Positions 55,877-64,000 of a DNA stretch of 64,000 bases are shown one piece after another (positions within the stretch are counted from its first letter, which is position 1; each line of letters starts with the position of its first letter). The stretch is from the NCBI GenBank assembly GCA_902728285.1, contig CACVBU010000367.1:1116001-1180000 (forward strand), written 5' to 3'. The notes below the pieces were generated by a model that had not been told where the DNA came from, searched no databases, and saw nothing but the letters and a program-made list of their open reading frames with translations. A program made the position numbers and the translations under genes. Source of the stretch: Clytia hemisphaerica (Eukaryota > Cnidaria > Hydrozoa > Leptothecata > Clytiidae).

Positions 55877-57538
55877 TATAAAAAAGGAGCATGATAATTA
55901 ATATAATTAATATTGAATTAAAATTATAACAATTAATAGTGTGTCAAGAAAAGGTGGTCTGTATATAATAAATGTATAAGTTGAAAAAGCTATTACTGAT
56001 TCGATGTGAAATCCCCGTGGAATCAAAGGATGTAGACCACTCTAAATCTAAAAGTTGTCAAATTTAGTCAAATGCGCTGCACATCTCTCAACATTTGATT
56101 TGAAATCAGCAATAAAACACCAGGTAAAAACTAAAGTTTAACAGAAACAATTCCTGAAGTGAAGACAACACGAAAATACTTTTGAGCCAATGAAAAACTA
56201 ACATTTCTAACGCGTTTGAAGTTATGAAGAGTGAAAAGCAAATGAAAGAAAAAGAAAATGGAGAAACACGTGTTTGAAGAGCAATAGAAACTTTTTTACA
56301 CCATCTTTTTCCTTTTTTCCGAAAAATAGTCCTTTTAAAGGTGTCAAGGTAATAGAGGTCGAACAAAAAGTTTTTAACAAAGAAAACAAAGGGCTTTTGT
56401 TTCGTTTTATCACACACCCCGAATTCATCATTTATCAATTCAACTCGCATTTATTTTCATACAAGTTGTCTTATAAGAATAAACCATATAAGAACAAAAA
56501 CCTTCGATGGCTAAAATATTTGGGACAAGTTTGGAACATTTTAATGCTTTGCAGACTCAATTTTTTATGAAATTGCACAAAAATAATCACAAAATTGTGA
56601 AAGTTTTTACGTTTTTACGCTTAAAAACTCAAAAAATTAAGAAGACTACAAAAATGTTGGATGTTCTTACAAATAAAACATATACGTGGAAACTTTTTAA
56701 AAAATCTCATAAAATTATAATTTGAAAATTAAACTTTCAAATCAAAAGCCCGGGGTAATGAATAAAGCAAAGATTTCTTTTAACCTAAAGGGAACTCCTA
56801 AAAAGTGTTTTAAATGGAAAATAAAGTAGTTATAATATCAAAAAGGTTTATTCCTTCTCACAGATTTTTAAAGATAATAATAGATAAGATAAGATAATTT
56901 TAGAGATAATACTATATACAGAGGGTTAAAATTCTAAAGCAGCTCATACAGAGTTTCACAAATTATTTTAAAAGGGATGAAAAAAATAATTCTACTTTTT
57001 TACAAATTTTAAAATACTATCAGACAGATAAAGTTGAATTTATGACTAATTTACATTTAGTTTTAAATCAATCAAAGAAACTTGTAAAATATTATAAAAA
57101 TTGAACGACTAATCTATATATTAATAGCCGTAGTCTGAGAAGCAAAAGTCATCTTTTAAAAGAACATTGCTTGCGAAAACGAAAGTGACACACAAAAAAC
57201 AAACAAACCGCTCCACAAATGTGTTAAATCAGATTCGCGCCGTTTTATGAAAACTTTGTTTTGATTGATAGATAAGACTTTTTTCTTTTTTTTTCTTTCT
57301 TTTCTTTTGTTTTATGTTTTCGAATGTAATTAACGACCTTATTTGATTTGAGACATTCGAATTCTTTTCAAAACAAAAGAAATCTTTTAAACAGAATCTG
57401 TTAAAGAAAAGAACAAATGTAAAATAAAACACAAGAATCACAAGACAAGTTTGTTAGAACAACAGCAACATTAAAAATACATTCGATGGTGGTAAAAACT
57501 AGAATTCTTACTTCGTAAAAAGGAACCTTTAAACATGT
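55877..57538. other. Upstream of gene 2 first coding exon
   Basis: Contains a degenerate reverse copy of the ATAAGAACA MITE family (about 56466-56692) and otherwise AT-rich sequence. No exon with convincing splice sites was found here. Confidence 0.45.
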
Positions 57539-57857
57539 ACTCTTAGGTTCCAAATAAACGGGGGGGGGGGGGTTCGAATAAACGGGGGGGGGGGTTGGAA
57601 AATTTTCTAGATTTCAATAAACGGGGGGGACCTAATTGCCGGGGGGGTTGGAAATTGTACTTCTGAAACCCAAAAATAAGGTAAAAATAGGCTAAAATCA
57701 GGCTATTTAGAGCAAAATAAGGGGCCTTCTCTTTGACAGCTGAAAATATTCTTATTGATTAATAAATGGGGGGGTCCTAATAAGGTCCGGGGGGGTTGGA
57801 AAATTTTCGAAAAATTAACAAGCGGGGGGGGGGCCCGTTTATTTGGAACCTAAGAGT
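57539..57857. mobile_element. G-run-rich MITE
   Basis: TIRs ACTCTTAGGTTCCAAATAAA (then CGGG) and inverse. ATGT lies at 57535-57538 and 57858-57861; alternatively TA duplication with TIR CTCTTAGG. Internal AATAAACGGGGGGG words occur several times. Confidence 0.85.
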
Positions 57858-59469
57858 ATGTCGATTATTATATTGCTGTAAATCCAAGTCATTGTTGAAT
57901 TTGAAAAATTATTGAAGTTATGACGAAGTTATTTTATAAAAAGCAACATAAAATTGCGCTATCACGCTTTTTTCTCTGCCTGTCCTAGCTGCCTTCCGGG
58001 GAGACTATGGTTGCGAGCTGACTTTCGGCCCTGCCCCTCGGACCCTTAGCAGAATAAAGAGAAGAAAGAAGGGAAATTGTGTGAATTTTAATTCACTTTT
58101 TGGAACTAATTTGACCAAATTTCTATCTTTCTGGGGGTAAAAAGTTGAAATGTTCCTATTTTTCCAATTCTTAGTGGGAATGAAGTTTGATCTTCCGATT
58201 TTTCAAACTGCCATGTTTCAAAAAAAGCACCCTTAAGGCCGGCACATACCCATACCCATACCCTTCTCCCCCGGGCTGCCTTTTTTCGACGAATCGCGTG
58301 TCATGTCTATTATTTCACTCCGCTTATCTTGACATCAAAGTTTTCCTAAACATCAAGAACTACGGCAAATATAACACGAGCGAAGCGAGAAAAAAATCTA
58401 ATTGCAGAGCCGTCTCGGACGTCGCTGGTCGCCGGTATGGTGTAATTTGGGAATGACGCCGTTTCTGTTTTCTGATCATTTTTGCCAAAAAAATCTTTTT
58501 CAAAATATGGTTAAAAGATACGTCACCCGGGAAGGGTAGAGTCAAACTTTGATTTCATCGTGTTGAAGCCACCTTCCCAACATCTTAAAGGATTTTAAAT
58601 GCGTTCAGCAAACAGCTAAACCGGCGTGCGACGCTGGGCACCGGCTAGTATTATTGAATTTTTAAGGAATAATTCATTTACTTGAAGGCACTGTGACTCA
58701 ATCCCTTTTGTTATTAAAGCTAAAATGGTAAATTTAGTAACAATCTACCGTCGTTTTGTATAAGATTCCTATTACCGCACCAAGATTCTCGTCACTTTTC
58801 CGGAATCTTTCCACTAATTCTGCCTGGATAATCGGCAGGAGATTGAAAAGGGTATGTTTCTAAAGGTACGGAAAATCTTGTGTTTACTCACGAAATTGCC
58901 TAACTTTCCGAAGCTTATTTTCAACTACCCGAATTCCTGGTCCTTTTCCGCTAGAAAAGTGGCAAAGGAATCTTAGTGCAGAAATGGAAATTTTTTATAA
59001 TCTTATAACACAACGATAATTGTAATCCCTTACTCGAACTTTCTGAACCAGTCTTTTAAAAACGTATTTGTCCAAAAATTTAAGTTCGAGTAACTTCTCT
59101 TTATTCAGTCCCAAACCTCTCATGAGAAGTTTGAGTAATAATCGAAATTACTCGAATTTCAACTGTTCAAGAAAATTTGAGCAATTCGAATCTCGAACTG
59201 TTCGAATAAGTTCGAATAATTCGATTGTCGAGTGCTAGAGGAAAAGATCGACATAAAAGGGTTGTTTCAGTCAGACTTAAGTTTACTGGTAACCCAAAAA
59301 TGACATTTGTCAAGTGCTTCCCCAAAGAATAAATCACACCGCAAGTTATTTTTAAAACTCAAGTCCTAAGATTTGGGACAGCACTACCATTAGGCCCAGT
59401 CTACTCATTTATACACGTTGGGTATAACCAATGTCCACAAAAACGTATTCAATCCATCTATATACTTAC
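57858..59469. other. No gene seen
   Basis: A GC-richer patch at 57985-58060 and CCCATACCCATACCC at about 58248-58262, but no supported exon or TIR pair. Confidence 0.4.
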
Positions 59470-59536
59470 GTTTTGGGTGAAAAGTAAACGATTCTTGTTT
59501 CGTGATTCGATTTATTTTCTACGTCGTATTTCTGAC
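59470..59536 (-). other. Candidate upstream exon of gene 2 (67 nt)
   Basis: Acceptor TTCTACAG and donor AAC|GTAAGT on the - strand. It joins the unit at 63444-63534 in an open frame (GQKYDVENKSNHETRIVYFS) but does not continue in the frame needed by gene 2 exon 1. It is therefore either 5' untranslated, an alternative N-terminus, or part of another transcript. Confidence 0.4.
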
Positions 59537-60290
59537 CTGTAGAAGAGGAAAAAATTGGAACAAAAACGTTAAATCGAAAATCCACAAATCCAGCAAACAT
59601 ACCCAAAAAAAAAAAATCAGAGGAACCAAGATTAATTTAGAAATTTGGTCACTCAACTAAAAATCGAAAAAAATAATCGACACAATTTTATTTTCAAATT
59701 TTAACAAACAAAATTGAAAAAAAAATTGACACAATGACCATCTTAGGGTCAAAATTAAAGATGAGGACACTATTTTAGTAAAATGTCTCAAACAGTGTCT
59801 TTTCTAGATTTTCAACAAAACAAATAATTCAAAAACCCATAAGGAGTTATATAAGATGCTGGCCACTGATAGGACTAATTTTTTCTTCCCCTTAATTAAA
59901 AAGACATGGGCCAGTCGAAAAAAGGATAAGAAAGTTATATATACAAACTTTTATGTCAAATTCCAGACAAACACTCGCTTCAGTTTCACGCTTTTTATTT
60001 CGAACAGCTATCAATTTTGCATTAAAAAAACATTTATATTTAAAAATCAAATTTTGGGACTAGCCTACTGACAGACATGTAGACATATCATAGATCGTTC
60101 CAAAACAAACTCAATTATTTCATAGATGTTTTCTTATGAACCCAAAAATATAAATGCCAGAAAGATTACTGACAAATTCGACTCGCCTAATACTCTCATA
60201 CACTCACGATAGACCCAATATGCTTTTGATAGACTTGATGGCACTGATAAGTGGCCCAGTGTAATTTAGCACACTCGTTTATTTTAAATA

Positions 60291-62081
60291 CAGTATATGG
60301 CCCCCAAAACGGAGACGGCCCCCAAAACGGAGGTTTTCATTAAAATGAAGATTCTGACTTGTAGATTTATCAGAATTAAACGATTTTTGTTTATTTTGAA
60401 AGAATGATGGTTATACTTAAAAATGAGCATGTTTTTGCTGGTTTGAGACAGATTCAAAATAACATATTTGCGTCTAAAGGAAATATTTTAACACCAAAAT
60501 TAGATAAAAATTGCATATAACTCACTCTAGCTCCTTGGATATTGAAAATAAGTTATGAACACGGGGTATAAGAAACTTTCTACACCTAATGCCGTTCAGA
60601 AAATGCAAATACATCTGTGACTTTAGAGGCTGGGTAAAAGATATAGCATCTTGAAGGTCAACCAGTATTTTGGAGCCCTAGAATCAGCATTGACAAAACC
60701 GAAAATTCTAAATATGAGAAAAAGAAAAAATCTTGGAATTCTATTCCTATCACCTTGAGTTAATACTTTATAACAAAAAAATTAACATTATATATAAAAT
60801 TTTTCGCTGAATCAGCAAAAACGGCAAATTCTGTCATTTTTTTGCAAAATATAGGAGAAAAATATCTTTAACCCTTTGAGTGCCAGGGTCTTTTTTTCTA
60901 AGTTTTTTTTTTAAAATCGCTAGTTCAAACTTTAAGGGCTTATATCTCCTGATCTAGAAAGAATTAGAAGCTCGTATATAGCTCGTTGGATAGCTTAGAG
61001 TCTCCTCTCCGCTGCGCGGACCTGACTGAACTGATGGAAAGGTGCCCAGTGGTAAAACTTCAAATCAATTCACTAGAAGACAGAATAAAGTAAAACAGGG
61101 CCAAATTTGGAGGTTCTTGGATCACTCGTTGACCAAAAATAGTCAAAAAACGGTCAGAATCTCAAAAAAGTGAATTTTTGTCATTTTTTTTGCATTTTTT
61201 TGACTTTTTTGCTTAAAATCTCGCTGGAAAGACTCATTTTTGAAATTCTTTTTGCTTGACCATAAAGGACAATCTAATTCCTACGAGTTCGACCAAAAAT
61301 AACGATTTCTAACTCAAACTGGGCATTACAGGAGGGCTTCGCCCTCCTATATAGCCCATGTCGTATATATACGACATCGGCACTTAAAGGGTTAAAGCTT
61401 AATATTTTCAGTTTCAGTTAAGCTTTTTTTCTAAAATTTTCACAGCTTATTCCATACATGAATGGAACTATTTTCAAAAGAGATTGGTTTTCAAAAACTT
61501 GATTAAGACGTTGTTAAATCAAGATTGTCATTTTGAAAATTTCTAAATTTTCAGTTTGGACTTTGCAATATCGAAAATCTTGAAATATTTCATAAAAATC
61601 ATAAATTTTACATCCATCGGGTCGTAAATTTAAGGGAAAACACAAATATGTTCATAGTTTTTCCCCCTATTACCACTGGGCTTAATAATTTGATTTTAAC
61701 TACACCTCCGTTTTGGGGGCCCCAAACCTGCATTTTGACAACCAGGGGTATACTGTAAAAGTTTTATCAAATAAATTTATGCCCAAAACCCTCTAAATCA
61801 TATTTCAAAACTATGGTCAAAATTTTGTATTCGTATCTTAAAGATATCTCGAGAAATCGCTAAAATTTCAAACCTCCGTTTTGGGGGCCATTAGAAAAAA
61901 GCTACCTATCTTTAAGCGATTGAAAAATATTGTTGAAATTGAAAATTTTGAAAAAGAACTTCCAGGAAATAAAATAGAGATGTTAAAGGTTTTCATGCAG
62001 CAAAAATTTTTGTAAAATCTCTTTTCCTCTAGATTGGAGAGAAATTTCAAATTTGATCGCCGTTTTGGGGGCCACATACTG
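60291..62081. mobile_element. pogo-like TIR element, non-autonomous, 1.8 kb
   Basis: CAGTATATGGCCCCCAAAAC at the left and GTTTTGGGGGCCACATACTG at the right, with TA at 60289-60290 and 62082-62083. CAGTA...TACTG ends with TA duplication fit the pogo branch of Tc1/mariner. Extra internal copies of the CCGTTTTGGGGGCC end at 60314, 61707 and 61877 show tandem or nested ends. No transposase; the piggyBac-like element lies within. Confidence 0.78.
60872..61391. mobile_element. piggyBac-like MITE (TTAA-flanked)
   Basis: TTAA at 60868-60871 and 61392-61395 with ends CCCTTTGAGTGCC / GGCACTTAAAGGG. TTAA target plus CCCTTT-type ends is the piggyBac signature. An internal palindrome GTCGTATATATACGAC lies near the right end. 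Confidence 0.88.
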
Positions 62082-62189
62082 TAAGTGTTAAGTGATAAAT
62101 AGCCCAACAAAATTAAATGAAGGAATCATTGATGAAAATCTTGGTATTGATAATATAACTTTCTTGGTCACCTAACCCGGGGGCCAATA

Positions 62190-62588
62190 CACCGTTTAGG
62201 AGTGTCGACTGCGCACGCGTCAATCCAATTTTCCATTGTTTTGATTTTAGCGACCACGGAAAATTCACTCTCCTCCGTAAAAAAACGGTAGGTAAACATC
62301 TGGTTCTCATAAGGAAACATAGCAGAAAAACGGTAGGTAAAGAACTCCTTTTAATCATAACTTCTTTTCCTTTTGATGAATTTTTGTGAAATTTTCAGGA
62401 GAGACTTATAAAATTATCATTGATATCATGTTCAAATATCTAAATTATTCTCTTTAAAGGAGAGAAAAAAATTCACAATGTTTACATTCCTCTAACCTTT
62501 CACAGTACTAAAGTGCGCATTTTTACCTACCATTTTTACCGGCCTCTGCAATGGAGTACCGTGAAGATAGCGAGACTCCTAAACGGTG
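62190..62588. mobile_element. TA-flanked MITE, 399 bp
   Basis: TIRs CACCGTTTAGGAGT / ACTCCTAAACGGTG with TA at 62188-62189 and 62589-62590. The mirror symmetry extends one or two bases outward (AATA...TATT). AAAACGGTAGGTAAA occurs twice inside. Confidence 0.82.
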
Positions 62589-63443
62589 TATTATAGCTTT
62601 TTCATAAACTCGATAGCGCTTATAAGTGGCCCGGTGTAATTTGGCCGACTCAGTTTTTTGGCTTTGCTTGAGGTGGTAGCAAATCTATATCGCTAGATCC
62701 AGTCCCTTTTAGGTGAAAAACAAATAGAAAACTATGGCCAAGTAATCGATGGTTTCAAAGGTTGGAGGTATTTTTGTACTTTTATTATTTTTTAATCTTA
62801 TAAATTTTGAGGAAATTTTAGAATATATTTGTTGTTTCCTTAAAATTTGAAAACGAAAGTGAAAAAATTCCAAGATGGTGATCCTCTATTCTACTTCACT
62901 GGACTCAGCGCCATCAGCGAATCATAAGGAAGCAAAGATCAGTCAGAAGTAGACTACTGGGACCCCTGCCCACTGGACATTTACCCGAAAAACTTCGTCA
63001 CCGATGGGAAAAATATGCTACAATTTCAACCCCGTTGGGGAATTGACTGATTTCATTTCCACTTGAAATTCAATGAAAATAATTGCACTCCAAAACCATA
63101 TTGGAATCTTTTAGCTGAGAACAATAGAATTTCTATCCCCATTGGGATTTCGGGATTTCGATAGATTTTCATTCCCACTGAGGGTAAAAATTCCACCGGG
63201 TCTTTTTTTGAGACGTGATTATCAGTGTTGCAACATGCTTTGGTTAATATGGACGGAAAGTCTAAAATTTAACTCTAAGTTCACGAAAATTCTGCTTTAA
63301 AGGCCTGTTATTAGGACGGCGGAAATCCATGTAAGAAAATTCAATTGGACAGATTTCCTCTACAGACGGAAAATTTGCAACACTGAATCATCCATTATAC
63401 GAGCTGTAGAGCCAGCAGACCGAAAATTAACATTATCACTTAC
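62589..63443. other. No gene seen
   Basis: 62620-62660 (ATAAGTGGCCCGGTGTAATT) repeats a segment at 60247-60275 (ATAAGTGGCCCAGTGTAATT), so another dispersed repeat flanks the pogo-like element. The rest is unassigned. Confidence 0.45.
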
Positions 63444-63534
63444 CTTTGGGGATGACAACGTGTTCACCAGTATGGGATCTCCACGTGGAACTATTGCAAG
63501 TGAACCACACTGGCCCTCGAGCGATGAAGAAAAA
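63444..63534 (-). other. Candidate upstream exon (91 nt)
   Basis: Acceptor TTTTTTTCAG and donor AAAG|GTAAGT on the - strand; open in more than one frame (WFTCNSSTWRSHTGEHVVIP when read in phase with 59470-59536). Good splice signals but unknown affiliation; probably a 5' leader or N-terminal exon of gene 2 or of a gene extending beyond the window. Confidence 0.4.
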
Positions 63535-64000
63535 CTGAAAAAAAAAATCAAGCAAAAAATGAAAATTCAGAGAAATTTCTTAACATTCTCTTCTATAGCA
63601 TAAAAGCAAAAGTACGTGTAAATAAGATGCATTATATATTATAAATTAAAATTGCAAAAAAATTGGGAGGTATGATATTTAGAACGCCACGGAATGTCAC
63701 GAATTGAAATATCAGAATTAAAATCGAAAAATAAAACTAATTCGCGAAGCGCCAATCCAGCCTGATTCATACGCGATTGTTTTAAGCTTCGTGTAATTAA
63801 AGTAAGAGCATTAAAAGACATCAAAATAAATGAAAATTAACCGAGGACCTCGAGGAATTTCATAGCCATGTGTATGTATAGGACCGAAAAATAAAACAAT
63901 TTAATTTAAATAGACACCATTTATTTTCGTTGTTTTGACCTCACTTAAGAAGAGGCATCGATGTTTGTTAGAAATAAATATTGACTTTTAAACTATTTTC
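63535..64000. other. Window edge, no gene supported
   Basis: AT-rich. A 61-codon - strand frame at 63639-63824 has no splice context that ties it to the exon at 63444. Confidence 0.4.

Noticed and set aside
55650-55892. Alternative 80-codon frame over gene 2 exon 1 (DHERKTQEHDVV)
   Set aside because: Its phase at the 55721 donor does not join exon 2 in any open frame; the other frame gives a continuous protein.

Overview
The window is eukaryotic nuclear DNA, AT-rich and intron-rich, and very dense in non-autonomous transposons. The two host-type genes and the abundance of short inverted-repeat elements suggest an early-branching marine animal (a cnidarian or a sponge). This is inferred from gene style, not from a diagnostic marker. 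I recognised no rRNA, tRNA, CRISPR array or bacterial-type operon.

Two multi-exon genes dominate. Gene 1 (+ strand, about 5.9-13.7 kb) encodes a cysteine-cluster protein ending in a D-D-E style domain, with an HxxxHxxxHxxC run (its last three residues an HxxC), resembling KDZ (Kyakuja-Dileera-Zisupton) transposases and the HMGXB3-type proteins. Most of its exons join in phase. One junction region (8.17-9.47 kb) is unresolved, and two single-base frame breaks lie in or beside homopolymers. Gene 2 (- strand, 55.8 to 38.8 kb) can be assembled by hand into 14 coding exons whose phases all agree, giving an uninterrupted 844-codon protein. It has a zinc-ligand-like middle, a conserved NAEDEER motif, an acidic/Ser/Thr-rich linker and a helical C-terminus. 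I believe it belongs to a poorly characterised family expanded in cnidarians and sponges. Two further well-formed splice units upstream (59.5 and 63.5 kb) may be 5' leader exons.

Layout. 0.27-2.34 kb: foldback element with 19-bp minisatellite arms. 2.7-3.7 kb: 8-bp-TSD element nested inside a 5-bp-TSD element. 5.9-13.7 kb: gene 1, with a 90-bp minisatellite in an intron. 14.2-14.8 kb: Ty3/gypsy integrase remnant. 15.5-15.7 kb: perfect 50-bp hairpin. 17.2-19.9 kb: two direct 0.9-kb repeats. 21.1-22.8 kb: tandem arrays. 23.6-26.3 kb: large foldback with 115-bp repeats and two nested insertions. 28.8-33.8 kb: an A1...B1-A2...B2 split-direct-repeat element with a stem-loop array, most like a non-autonomous tyrosine-recombinase retroelement. 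34.7-35.4 kb: ATCGAT-rich foldback. 36.5-37.9 kb: another nested pair with 5-bp TSDs. 38.8-55.8 kb: gene 2, its introns packed with TA-flanked MITEs. 54.35-55.6 kb: foldback with a 9-bp TSD. 57.5-62.6 kb: further TIR elements, including TTAA-flanked and pogo-like ones.

Many open frames in this window are translations of minisatellites and were not called as genes. Exon boundaries were read by eye from splice signals and codon phase; no homology search was possible.
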